64,000 nucleotides of DNA from Lasioglossum baleicum (taxonomy: Eukaryota; Arthropoda; Insecta; Hymenoptera; Halictidae): NCBI RefSeq assembly GCF_051020765.1, contig NC_134939.1, positions 16,113,203 to 16,177,202 on the forward strand, read 5' to 3'. A program made the translations under genes and the position numbers. Under the pieces are notes generated by a model. It was not told where the DNA came from. It ran no database searches and worked only from the letters and a program-made list of their open reading frames with translations. This document shows, piece by piece, positions 22,069-34,191 of this stretch (the stretch's first letter is position 1; each line of letters opens with the position of its first letter).

Positions 22069-24384
22069 TGATGTGTTAATGTTCTCCAGAGAACAGAGGA
22101 GGAAAAATCAGAACATGTGGACCGAAACGACAGATTGTGAACGATAAAGATGCAGGCGATAAGAGCCGAGGATCTTTTATTGCGCCGCGACACGAAATTT
22201 ACCGAAGATATCAGCCCTGTGAAGGCAGCCGAAGGTCAGAATTCTGTTTGCCAACTCTTTCATCTACAACAGGCACAAACAAGCCGATAAGAAACGTGTT
22301 CGAGCCGGTGTTCGAAAAGGAACGAGCGCAATAAGCCGAATAAACATCCCCGAAAGGATCCAATCGACGAGTTCCCCGGTGCCGGAAGTTTTCCTTTTCC
22401 GATAACGACCGAGTCACAGGTGCAGGTTGAACGGTTCCGCCGCAGGTAGTAGGTAGGCCATTCGGTCGAGCAAGAACGAGTCCCAATTGAAAGTTAATTT
22501 TCTGTGGCTGGTCTTTACACCTTCCTTTGCCCTCTCGCTCGTCGTCCGTAGGACCCTGACGCGACGGTTCAACAGGCAATCGATAATTAATATCTTCCAG
22601 CCGTTTCGGCTGGTGCGCTCTAATTGACGATTGCAATTAGTTCCGGACGATATAACTGGGCCAATCTTTGCGGCTCGGATCGCTCGTTAAAATTACACCG
22701 TGCCGCCGAAATGTACGGCCCGGAATTCGAAAACGAATTTCCATTAAAAACGATCGTTTCCCGTCGAACGTTTTCACCGAGTTTCTATTCGCGTCGAATC
22801 GACAGTCTCTCGCGATGCTATCGGTGAAAATATTTCGACGATCTTCTGCGGATACTAATAGTTTCATTAGATTAATTGACCGAGGAACGGAGTGGTTTTT
22901 TGCTTCTCAATTAGCCGCTCGTTAATGGAACGAGATTATGCTGGGCATATTATTCCATACCTGTGGCGGACGCAAGATGTTCGTCTCCACCGCATTTCTG
23001 TACACAACCCTCTTGCCGCCACTGTGGTCAAGGGATGGCGAGGATAGCAAGAAATGTGGTCTGGCCCGGAGAGTGCGGCCACCTTTAATTCGAAAAGTAC
23101 CGGCGCCGCTCTTCGAGAACCCTCTGAAGAATTTCCTCTCGGAATTACCAGAAATTTTCTCCTCGTACTTCGTTACTTCTAATCACCGTCCATTGATCCC
23201 GCTCAAACGTGCTCGCATCCGACTTCTTATTTCGGGCATCGTTAAGCACTTAGCTACTTTAACGCTTGCGGAATCAACATTTCTGTCTAGCAATTCTTTC
23301 TGCAAATTAATGCTCGGAACGTTTGATTTTTAGAGTGAGTTCTCAATTTTGTCGTTGCTCGATTCTGGTAAGGCAGTGAACGGATCTTAAAGTTCGAGTG
23401 GACCATTTTCGCGGATCAGGGCCGAGCCATCATCGTCCCGACAGACACTGCAGCGTTCCCCACGGAGACTATTAACCTCCAGTAACGTGTGAAAACGGCT
23501 GTAAATTTTGGCGACGACCCGTAATGGGTTGTGGGACTTTAAGGATGTATAATACGAGGAGGGGCTGGGCACCGCGCCCTGCTCCCTCTGAAAAACCCTT
23601 CGCCTGAATCTTGGGCGAACCCTTGCACGCACGTAAGAATGTGCAGTAATACACTCTGCAGAGCACCCCATTCGGGAACAGGCGAAAGGGGTAAGTAAGC
23701 TCGGGGGCTCCTACGGCCGCATAAACATAAATTATCAGCTGGTAATTACGAGATACAACCGAACCCCCACCATCGCCTACTACCTACCAGGATCCACAGC
23801 AGCGCAGCGGTTGCTTTCCTTTTCCACCAGGGGTAAATCTTCACCTTCGTAGGAACGCCGAGGGGGTGTGAAGAGGGCCGGCGGATACGGCGAAGAAGAG
23901 GAACCATTCGCACCCCCTTGCCGAGTAGCGAAACGGAACCGCGTGGACCGGCTAATTGTTATATACATTCCATTAGGTTAATTGCTGAATTAAGACTTCT
24001 GTTGAGGGCGCCAGCAGTCGCGGACTGGATAATTATCGCGTGGCCGTGTGAGCTATGGCAGAACCTCTTCGAACCATCCTGAGACATTCTTCAAATCATT
24101 CGAGAAATGATTGACTTTTTATAATCCTTGATGTACGTTTATAAATATATCGTGTTTATTTATCTTGAGCCACGATTGTTCATCCCAGAAAACTTCGTGA
24201 TTGCCCAACTTGAATGTTTTCCGTTTCCAGGTGTTGGGTTCCGAGAAGAAAATCAGAGATACCAGAGGACGGTCGCAAAAATGCCTGTGTACCGCCATTA
24301 TCCCAGAATTATGCTCTCGCCGTTGATAAACTTCTCCAATTTGAAGGAAGCAGGAAAAGGGGTTAGCTACATAAAGCAGCTGTG

Positions 24385-24387
<3 letters not shown>
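22069..24387. other. gene-free stretch, no supported feature
   Basis: Ordinary CpG-containing sequence. The region just after the mariner relic (22069-22140) lacks the right terminal repeat. Frames of 60-141 codons overlap antisense and show no domain. Confidence 0.45.

Positions 24388-24461
<74 letters not shown>
24388..24461. repeat. (AG)37 microsatellite
   Basis: An uninterrupted 74-bp AG run, the longest simple repeat in the window. Its perfection suggests recent expansion and likely length polymorphism. It encodes an apparent Arg-Glu repeat in a plus-strand frame that should not be taken for protein. Confidence 0.97.
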
Positions 24462-24465
<4 letters not shown>

Positions 24466-26043
24466 TGGAGGGGAGTCAGCCCATGAAATGCTGCATTCAA
24501 CGCGTGTCCCGGCTAATAAATAATTAAAACTTTTGTTTCGAAGGTGTCACTGATGTACGGCCTCCTCCCGGCCATCCCGCGCTCTGAGTAATCGCGCTTT
24601 ATGAATTAAGGTTATGCTTTATGTTAAAAGATTCGCTCGGCATCTGTTTCTAATTACCCGTTAATGGCTATAGCGCCAGGCAGTAAAGCATTCGTTATTG
24701 TAAAGTTCCGGCTTCCTATGCCGCGTCTGCCTGCTCTGCAATCATAGATCTCGATACCAACTATGCCATTTACCCGACTAACTATCGCGGGTACCGTTTA
24801 TGCGCCGCGGGAACAAGAAAATTTTTATGGGCGACTGAAATAATCTTTACGGCTGTTCTCAATTTTAAATTCGGAGTTCAATGCACAAATAAAAGACAAA
24901 TGCTGGAGTACAATTTTATCGCAGACATTATTTTAATAATGGACTCGAAGCAAGACTGTGTTTTTTCTTCGAATATCTTCTTTTTTTGAGTCATTTGCAA
25001 ATTTTTTTTTGGAAATGGCCAGATCGTAAAATCTTAGGAACGGTGATGTTTTTACATAATTTTTCATTTTACGTAATTTGATTCATTTCAAAACATCGAG
25101 TTTTCAATTAAATGGAAACGCAGCTTGATTTTCTAGAGGACTAAAAATTCTCTAGCTGATTCTCGTTGAATCGGTTGCACCTCGGCAGCCGCCTCTGCGG
25201 GCGCGCTTTTTCCGGAGACAGCGGAGTGAAGAGGCCTCGCATAATCGGCACTGAAGGGCACAGGCACTCGAGCGCCACCATTCAGATTCGTGAGGCCCCG
25301 GATCTTCAGTCCCACGTGCAACTACGACGAACAAGACGAAGAGAATGCTGCGCGAAGAGGACGAGGAGAGCGAGAGCGTAGCGTCGGCGACGTCGTCGGC
25401 GGCGGCGGCGGCGGATCTTCGATCGCTGCGAACCGGACGCTGTTAACTTTTTCGTCCTTTTATCGGTGCCGCAGGACTCCACGTGATTGCGCGGCCCTGT
25501 GGGAGGGCAGACGCGCAAAACATAATGCGCCGGTGATCGCGGGTGTGGGTGAGAATGCATGCGACGCACTTGGCCGGTTTCTTACGCGGCCATTCAACGC
25601 GTATGCGTGTGAGTAATTAAAGAGAGCGACTGTCACATCCGGCGACCCACGCGAGAAGGGTGCGGCTCTCTGTCCCTCCCTGTTGCTCCACAACTCGGAC
25701 TCCCTCTCTTTGTTCCTCCCTGCTGGCCAGCCCTGGGCCACGTCACTCTTTTCTGTGCTCGCGAACGCCTCGCGGACGAGTTTTCGAGGCCTCTTTCCGA
25801 GACACAGACCCGAGACATCCAACGAGCTGGCGCCTAGCCGATGGGAACCCACCGGAATCGAACCTGAATCCTCTTGTCCCTCTCCGACAAGGATTCCTCA
25901 AGATTCTGGGTCCTTGTCCTGCTGCCTGTCTTCTTCATTCTTCGCTGCTGCTCTTGTACGAAGTGTTCACTCGAGAAAACAGGAATTTCAATTTTAAATC
26001 TTCATCAAAGTACCAGCTACATTAGTCAAATACTGGGTTAAAT
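24462..26043. other. gene-free stretch, no supported feature
   Basis: 24590-24660 contains two TTTATG motifs 20 bp apart (24598, 24618) and several ATTA cores. 24830-25140 is AT-rich. 25160-25900 is CpG-rich with a short GGC/GTC run at 25395-25414. A B-box-like string on the minus strand near 25858 lacks a cloverleaf. No gene supported. Confidence 0.45.
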
Positions 26044-26381
26044 TTAACGGGTCCCATGGACATCACAATAACCGACAATAACTTTGGCCAACAACGCCTT
26101 TAACCGGAAACGATTTGCACCGACAACGATTTTGACCGACAACCAAGTTGATCCACAACGACTTGAGACGACCACAGCATGTATTATCATACAGTATTAT
26201 CATACTGTGGTCGTTTCAAGTCGTTGTGGATCAAATTCGTTGTCGGTCGAATTCGTTGTCAGTCAAAATCGCTGTTTTCGGTTAAAGGCGTTGTCGGCCA
26301 AAGTTATTGTCGGTGAAATGTTGTGGATGAAAACCGCGTCGGGGAAATTTGTGTCGGCGATTTCCATGGGACCCACTTTAA
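26044..26381. mobile_element. foldback element built of short tandem units, TTAA-flanked, 338 bp
   Basis: TTAA occurs at 26044-26047 and 26378-26381. Inside are inverted ends GGGTCCCATGGA (26049-26060) and its complement near 26363-26374. The two arms (about 130 and 170 bp) then run almost uninterrupted to a loop at 26178-26204 that contains the direct repeat TATTATCATA. The arms are made of degenerate units of about 15-16 bp around CGTTGTCGGTCAAAAT. The right arm has one or two extra units. Long inverted arms made of tandem units recall Foldback/Galileo-type elements, while the TTAA flank recalls piggyBac. The superfamily is unresolved; that it is a transposon-like foldback is well supported. 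Confidence 0.8.
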
Positions 26382-27204
26382 CATGTTCTGTGCAAAGATT
26401 AACATTTATATTGAAAAAAGATGTAGCACGTGCAGCGGAGGATCGGTGGCTAGGATGGTGGGAGATGATTTTGTAAAGAGGAGTCCTAAGCAAGAAAGGA
26501 GGGAAGGTATCGCGGACCAATCAAGAGCCGAGGCGTAATTTCGCAACTGGGACGCGCTCGATGCCTTTAAATCCGCGTGTCCCGCGGCATAACTTAGCTT
26601 ATTTACGATCCGTTGCGTTGGGGCGCGCAGGGCGACGGGAATATGTGACGCATTTTGCTGATTGAAATTTTCGCAAGATTATTCCCCGTTCCCCTCCACT
26701 CAGGAGGGGGCACACACCACCACCACCGTCGCCGCATCGGGGCGCTCCCGTTGCGAACTGGTGGGTGGGCATTGTCTTCGGAAGGCGAGTCGGGCCCTCT
26801 TAAAGCGCATTGATCCAGTAATTTACCGTGTTACGGCACTCGCGACATCGTTATGAAGATTACTGGCGAGAGGGAAAAACCCGGCCGGCTCGGCGCGTCG
26901 TCGGAATTACGGGGCCGGCTGAGGACTAGGCATAATGCCGGCTGCGTGCACGCTTTTGTAACAAGAATTACGCGAGCGACTGCTGCCTCCTTAATTCGGA
27001 GCGAAATAGGAATGCAATAGAAATTGTACGAAACGCCGCTCCTTTTCTCCGCCTCCTCTACTCGTCTCCCGGCTTCCTGCAAGACACGAGACACTGGAAG
27101 ACACTGGAAGACACTGGACCGCCGACTGTTTCAATAAAAGAAGAAACAATAATGAAGCAGGTAATTTATTCCGCGGTTCAGTAGCTGCAATTGAGAAATT
27201 TCGA
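26382..27204. other. gene-free stretch, no supported feature
   Basis: Unique-looking sequence. A 10-bp unit, acactggaag, is repeated nearly three times at 27091-27120. No gene supported. Confidence 0.45.
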
Positions 27205-27425
27205 TAACCCGTCTTACAAGGGAAGTTGCCCAACCGTAACGCGCCGATTTTAATGAAATTTTGGTACGATATATAATAGAACTCGAAAAAATATTTGACA
27301 CGTATTTTCTTATAACCGCCGACATTCGTGTCAGGGGGGTGAAAGTAGCCCTCAAAGTTTTGGTGAAAAATCAATTTTATCGAATATCTCCGGAACTAGA
27401 ATATTTGTAAAATTTGATATAATTG
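27205..27425. repeat. possible interspersed-repeat fragment, AT-rich
   Basis: The block starts near cgataacccgtcttacaagg and includes the stretch around gaaagtagccctcaaagttt, then ccggaactag. Its texture differs from the CpG-rich flanks and it reads like degraded repeats I associate with hymenopteran genomes. That is recollection only, and no second copy was seen in the window. Confidence 0.3.
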
Positions 27426-30400
27426 AAAAAGGGACTGTTTGGGGGATGAAGAGGTGTTTCGTTGCGCGAAGGAGTCCATGGCGGAAGAAGGAAGGCGAGA
27501 GGAAGATCCCCGGTAATGTTGTGCAGGGGAAAACTCTTCAGACCCCATAGATCAATGGTTCGTAATTATTGTAAGTTCATTAGAGCCAGCAGGTTCCCGC
27601 CTCCTGTTTCTTCTCGGTCGACGGTTCTCCATCTTCCCCCACCTTCGACGGAAGAAGTCTCTCCGCGGCCCCGAAAACCCCTGTTGGCGGACCTGAAATT
27701 GCGACATTCCGTGCGAAACGCCGAAACTATTTGACTCTGTAATTTGTGATTGTAGTTTATTGCGCGGATAGACTAACGGACCGTCGTTGCAACGCTGTTG
27801 CTCAACTCCCCGCAACGATTCCTTGCAATTTCGGGCTTGGAATTCCGCAGGAAGCCTGGGACACGCGCGCGCCCCGTTATGGATTGCGGCTCTTCCCGAA
27901 CTTCTATTCTATCGGCTCCACGAAAGAGTCAGCTTTCGCCGGGGACACGATAGAAACGCGCTGCTTGCAAATATTTTACCGCGTGCCCGCCGTGCTTCTC
28001 GCGAAACTATCCCTGTTTACGTCCCTGATCTTGTTTCAACCATTTGTTAATCGGCAACGCTGCTCCGCGAAGGATACCCAAAGTTCGCTGGCAAAGCGGA
28101 ACTTTCATCCGAAAGATCTTCCGCGCAAGTATCAAATTGCAGCTCTACATCAACCTCTGATATTCCCCCAAATTTCAATATTGACTTGTATATTTTTTAA
28201 TTCCTTTCCATTGTAGAACTCGGCGATTTTATTTTGTATCGAAATAGTATCGCACAATTTACAGTATTTTTATAGATCAGAAAATAGTGCTTTCCGCATT
28301 CGCGTGTTTTTCCATTCGTAGCGAAATGGAACCTTCGAATGCCCGGAAGAATGCATTTTGTACGCGCGAAGAAAAAGAGCCGGACTGTTTAAAGAGAGTA
28401 TTTTACATGGAAGAAAACCCGGGGTTCGTTCTCTGGAAACGCGTCCTGGAAGGTGGAAAGAAAGCATTTACATGCTACTCGACGGGCAATATTGAGCACA
28501 GACTCCGTTAACTTCAACCGCCCTGCCAAGCTATTCTCACTATCGCAAAAACAATTAATGTTTGTTAAAAGAAATCCTTGATTTACCGGTGGGCGCCGCT
28601 GCAGAGCCGAGATAATCATTGTCGGCGCTTTTCGCTTCTTTTTACTCTTTGAATCAACCGTAACGTTTGTACACTCTCGCTTTATCTTACTGAAGTTCGT
28701 AATTAATCTTCATTCAGTGACTAGTCCAAACAATCTGCTTGTTGAAATTATTATTTTCCATTTAAATAGTTATTCTGCTGCGTCGAATTTTTACCTCCGA
28801 CGGTTAAACGCATTTCATTCGCAATATTGAAAAACATCAGTTGTTTTTAAGTCTGTTATTCTTCATTGAAATTGTTAGACTTTCTACTGGGCGAAACTTT
28901 GATGTTTGACACAGTTTAGTATGGATTTGATTTTGTAAAAAGATTTAGCAGATGCGAAAGTGCATTGTTGTGCACGCAGTGTTTATGCGTGTCCGCAGGG
29001 TGCCCGAAGATCCGAGTGGTCTATTCGTAGTAATGACGGTGCCTCAAAAGATGCAATACGGCAATTACCATTTCTTCCCTGGCGGAGCGGCGTGTGACGA
29101 CACGATGAAAATTGTCATTACGCGAACTGGCGCGACAATTATCGCGGCGTTCACGATTGCAATTTGCAACCGTCTGGAAACGGTCTGGGATTACTCAACG
29201 AATCATCTTGTAACTTTTAACTACCGGGCTGTGAGCTCGCGCCTCCTCCTGCTCCCTCCTACGCCCCCTTAAATCCTACTCCGGATCCAGGAGTATGAAT
29301 CTTTTTCGTCGGAAATCTTGCTCTCTCGTGGGCTATCGATTTCCAAATCACCCTTTCCTCAAACGAAACAAATATCTCTTTCATTAACCTAAAAAAAAAT
29401 GGCATTAGTAAAAATAAATATGTGATTCACTTCCTGTTATTGAATGATTTATATCAATTTAAATATTTACAATCAATATCTGCAATAATCGATAGTGTGC
29501 CCAGCGTGTCACCAGTTTGGATCGTTTAAATAAATATCTCGTGGTCGAGCACCGGTGAAATTCGGCGAAAAAATCGCGCAAGAGGAATCGGCTCCTTCGC
29601 CGGCAATAAATAACAAATAATTCTTAAAACAGTCGGCCATGCATCATCGTGTCACTTTCGCGAGCGCTATATGCGCGCCGGTGGCGTCGTCGAGTGTCGT
29701 TGTCGTCGACGTCGCCGGCGACAACGCGGAACGACGCGCCGGGAAATTTATCGGTGCTAATTTCCCGGCCGTGGTCCTCCACCGTCACGGAAAAAATTTG
29801 TTGTCATCCCACCCCCCCCCCGCAACGCCGAGCCGCGTCGTCTTACCCTGTCCTCGAGGCAGTTACGTGTGCGGAAGTGTTCCTGCTCCGTTCCCGAACC
29901 ACCCCCGTTTAAAACCGTGTTCCCGGCGTTTAAGTCGCGCTGACTGACGCGAATCGGCAACCTCGGGGATCAGTTGTTTTCCCGGGGCGATTTTCCTCCT
30001 GTTCCACGAGTTTTCCATCCTCCGTGAGACGCTCCTCAACAGGCCAAGCCTCGATCGAAAATCCTACCGCGGGTCTACGCTCGGTTTTAATCGATCCACG
30101 TCCTCGGGGGCTGAGATCCACTCCTCTGTTGTACGGACTCTGGTTATTCTTTAAATTGTTTTGGAACCGCTTGTCTGGAGATCATTGAATAACATTAAAC
30201 ATATATTTTTATAATATTTTCGTCTTCTTTTCTGTCAGAACGATCAACAGGACTTTTTACACAATTTCTTGACATTCGTCCTGTTCGCAAATTGCTCGCG
30301 TGGGAACGATCTCCGGATGGACAGAGCAGCGTGTTTTGCTTAATACGGGAATAGTTGTTGCTATTAAATTGTACCGACGTTTATCAACGCCGGTATCCAG

Positions 30401-30860
30401 CGGGGCTCGCGAGGAACGTAATTAAATACGAAATAGTATGCGCCTCTTAATTGCTGGTGTCCTGAATTTAGCAATAGCCCGTAGTATCGTGCCCGTCTTT
30501 CGACAGTCTTTTCGAGCGTTCACCGCAAAACAGGCCTCTTAGCCGCGATGGTTGCGTTTTAATTCCGCGAGACATCCGCGTTCGTGAATAATTACGGATC
30601 AGGGAGCGTCTGTCAGCCTGTTCGTTTTGACATCGTCTGCTTAGGCTGTTGGCAATCCCAGAAATGATTTCATTACGCTCGGACGCTGCAATCGGAGAGC
30701 TATTAGCCGCGCTACGCCGCGGAGAGAAACGAATAAGTCTACTGACTCGATGACTGCCTTTTTCGGAACCCATTCTTCCTTCCAAAAATGCGTGCAGTTT
30801 ATTTCTCGGAAACGAGAGTCAAATTATGCGGAAAGTACATACCAGTGGGTGAACCGTAAA
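27426..30860. other. gene-free stretch, no supported feature
   Basis: CpG-rich blocks (27600-27700, 29640-29950) alternate with AT-rich parts (28540-28960, 29380-29490). A C10 run is at 29812-29821. No gene, RNA or complete mobile element could be supported. Confidence 0.45.
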
Positions 30861-30897
30861 ATTGACTTTCTTTTATTTCGCATAAAATCCGTAGTCC
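30861..30897 (-). mobile_element. solitary end of the AGACTGCGG-ended miniature family
   Basis: On the reverse strand it reads GGACTACGGATTTTATGCG then AAATAAAAG, matching the ends of the complete copies at 35647 and 58246. The matching opposite end is not found about 200 bp upstream. It shares the GGACTACGG variant with the fragment at 7107, so these two may form a subfamily. Confidence 0.5.
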
Positions 30898-33800
30898 AGT
30901 CATCTGACTGTTCGCAATGCGTCCGAAAAGGGCCACGACCCTTCGCGAATAGCCGATTCGCATTTTTGCGCGTCGGTAAGGCGAGGAGTGGGGGAACGGG
31001 TGGGGGTGGCGAGCGTCTAGGAACCGCGAGAGTTCGATCAGCACGGACAAAGCGTAAAATGGGCCAAGTAATTTTCCTCGCAGGTGCAACGTCGCCGCGT
31101 CAGCAAAGTAGTTTACACCGTTTACACAATGAGGCTCTTTGAGCGCGCCTCGAAAGCGTCTAATCGTCTTCCCCGCCCCCTGTCGTCAATGAGGTATGGG
31201 GGGATAGGGTGGTTCTGCAGGGGGTGGGTGGATTGTAAGCGTTTCCCCGGGTTTTTGTCAGGCCTTCGTCGTCGCGGGGCAGAATTCGTCGATGCCGTCG
31301 CACCGAAAACCTATTAGCTGACAGTCAATAAACAAAGGAACGTTCTGGGCGATATAATATTGATTAATGGGGAGGTTAAGGAAGCGTGGAGCCGTTTAGT
31401 CAAAGTTCTCTCCAAGGCGGCGCGAAATCAACCGGGGGTGTTGCTCGAAGAGGGGCGAGAGAGAGGAGAGCCAGAGGATGGAGGCGGGTTTGTGTGCGTG
31501 CAGAGTATATGCCGAGCGATTATCGAATTTCCTCCCCTGTAACAACGAGGTTCTATTAACTCCCACCCGCGCCGGCCTCGCCCGATACAACCCCTGCTTT
31601 TGTGTATTGTTAAGACTATCCGCATTAAGCGATCCATAATAAGGAGTTACGCGGCGCGATAAATCGTTCCAAATTGCCGTGGACAACGGACCGATCGCTC
31701 GCAGCTGAGCCGGGTCCCTTAAAATAACAATTACGCGCCCTGCCGGTCCTGCCAAAAATTACCATTCGATATTATCTTCCCCTTATCTGGCCCCTTTCGC
31801 AAAAACGACGGTGCACACATTCGAATCTTCGCGATACTGTGGTAATTCTCTCGTGCTGCAAAATTCATTTGTTTCACAATTATAACGTTTTTATTTGGAA
31901 GGAGATTGTAAACGGCGAAAAAGTGGGCAAAGCGGCTTCGATAAATTGGCGTGAGCGTCCACGGAAGTTGGAGGACGGTTTCCGGGCGATTTCGCAAGCG
32001 AGCGTTGAAAACGCTCGTTCGTTTCCGCAACAGGGCACCGGTCGGAGGGGTTGAAGAATTCTTCCAGAGTCCACCGACCGGGCCTAGCGCGATTTTGACT
32101 GGTAAGCATAGTCTCCATGTTCTAATTTCTCGTTTGCGTTTCCCTCTAAAAAAAGAATGGCTCCCTTTTATCTCTGGAGAGTACCAACTATCTTTCGCAA
32201 GCCTGCAGCGCACGGTACACACTCGACGTCGTGCTCTAGAATTCCAGATACTACAAGATCCCCGGGTTTCTTTCCCTCTCGCTCGCTCACCCTGTCCCTT
32301 CTCCTTCTCTCTTTCTCTTCTATCTTTCTCTCCTTCCTCCTCGGCCCGCTTTTCATGAGCCCCGCTGTCTTGTTTGCCACGAAAGTCCGCGTCTTTCGAG
32401 GGGACCAATTAGTTCCATTTTTCTTACGGAAACTGCATTCCGCTTCTTCGAACCAGTCGGCCGCCATCTTGCCGGGGATTGAAATGTTGCCATTTTATCC
32501 GTCCTCCGGCTAGCCGCGGACTTCCGAGAAAACGGCTTGCCCTCGCCAGTAAACGGACGTTTATGGAAGAGAAACCACACTAGAATTCGATCAAGTCCTG
32601 TTGAATTTCTAACGAGCTCAATCGATTATGCCATTTTTGCGACTTTTTCCGTGGAAGTCAGTGCTCTCAGATTCTTTCCGAGTATTTATTCAGCAATGGG
32701 AATTTTAAATATCAGTCTGAGATTGTGAACGCGGAATTAATCGAATCCCGAATAGTTACGCGCGTATAAACATTTTCTGCTGAAAAGACCGGCTTCCAGC
32801 CGTGCGGGTTTATCCGTTCCTTAGCTGTTCCGTTGTTCCCGACGAAACACAGCCGCGTTTCCGTCTCCGGGGACTAAGAACCGTGCACACGAATGCGAAT
32901 CCGCTTCGCGCGATATTTAAAAAAACAAACAAGAAAAAAGATAAAACATAGCAGAAGATAGCTTTTGAAGAAGAGGCCACGGGGTGGACGGGGTCGTTGA
33001 TTCCGTGGAAATCCGAACAAAGCGTACCTTGAACATCCACGGATATTTCCACGGGCTAGAAAAATAGATTCGAACACGGACGCAGCAAACCGCGAATTCG
33101 GGTCATCCTTTGCGTTCCCCGTTGCATAATGTCCTGTGATGAATGTCGCCTCTGTTCCGCGAAATTTGACGACGAAAAGGGGAGCCGACCGAGGACATCG
33201 TTGCAAAACCGTGGAAAGCCCGCTCGAAATCAAACTAGTCGCTACGCTAGTTCATCCCCGGACAATTTTTCCATCGCTATTCGAAACTGCGCTCTCGGAC
33301 ACGGTGTACGAGCAGTTTACATCACTGCATGGTTAATCAATGTTTAAAATCATACTGCGCTCTAAACTCTATTTCTCCCATTTTTATTTCATATTCGACT
33401 GAAACTATCATTCTATTTATCAACATATAAAACCACTTCTTCTAAATTTGACGAAAGAAATATTTGAGTGGGCATTTCTCTCAGTGTTCTATTCTTCCTA
33501 GAAGTCGCAGCTTCTACTGTTCCAATGTTTCAAGAACCTGTCAAAGGATTCAAAGACTCGGCCAAAAAATCAGAGAACACTTGCAACGATCGGAGCTCAC
33601 AAAGACTAGTGTCCCAACAAATTATTGATGCTTCGATTACGATTACAGTGGATTGTTAATGTGTGGACGGTTGGTGCGGGCAAGGAGCGTGTCTCGAGGA
33701 TCGAAAGAAAGCATCGTCGGGGACGACGGGGGGCGGCGAGAGATCGATAACGCCTAGTTTGCCGCGGCGTCCAGAGTTTCTAACCAGATTTTCGAGACTT

Positions 33801-34149
33801 TCGAGTGGCACTCCTCGCGTCAAAGGACACTTTCCGCCCGCGGCGGGCCGACGATCGCTCAGGAAGGAGCGAAACGAACAATCGACGCGGCGCGGAAGTC
33901 AAGTGTCGAACAACGCCGCGTAATCATTCCGGAAGCTTTGTCGCGCGCATCCGAGTGCCGCGCGGGCGCGCAGTTTCGCCGTTGCTTCCTCGCTATTGAA
34001 GAGCCTCATTAGTACTGTTTGTTATTGTTTGTACGGCACTCGGGGTGAAAAAGAGCGTGATACGAGAGGGCGCCCGAGGTGTCACCGTGATCCCGCTGAT
34101 TCTCGCACCTCTCTTCGTCGTCGTTACGAGCCCAACCTCTGCCCACCGT
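30898..34149. other. gene-free stretch, no supported feature
   Basis: The longest open frame in the window (225 codons, minus strand, 31731-32408) lies here. Its first third is a Glu/Arg/Lys-rich translation of a TC-rich tract, it shows no domain, and overlapping plus-strand frames run through the same bases, so I treat it as chance. G-rich runs occur at 30985-31010 and 31197-31235. Confidence 0.45.
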
Positions 34150-34191
34150 CCTCCTCCTCCTCCTCCTCCCTCTCCTCCTGCTCCTCCTCTC
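34150..34191. repeat. (CCT)n microsatellite, imperfect
   Basis: CCT units with a few interruptions. The region produces proline/serine-rich frames on one strand and arginine/glycine-rich frames on the other. Confidence 0.85.

Noticed and set aside
24128..24523. 131-codon frame with a long Arg-Glu repeat
   Set aside because: The repeat is the (AG)37 microsatellite in translation; the non-repeat part matches nothing I know.
25838..25875. tRNA-like B box (GGTTCGATTCCGG) on the minus strand
   Set aside because: The adjoining bases do not form a T stem, and no A box or cloverleaf surrounds it.
30741..30765. Possible left partner for the solitary element end at 30897
   Set aside because: tgactgcctttttcgg shares only a few bases with the family end and no matching target duplication flanks the pair.
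31731..32408. Longest open frame, 225 codons on the minus strand
   Set aside because: Its first third is the translation of a TC-rich low-complexity tract, no domain is visible, and several plus-strand frames cover the same bases. It fits chance in stop-poor CpG-rich DNA.
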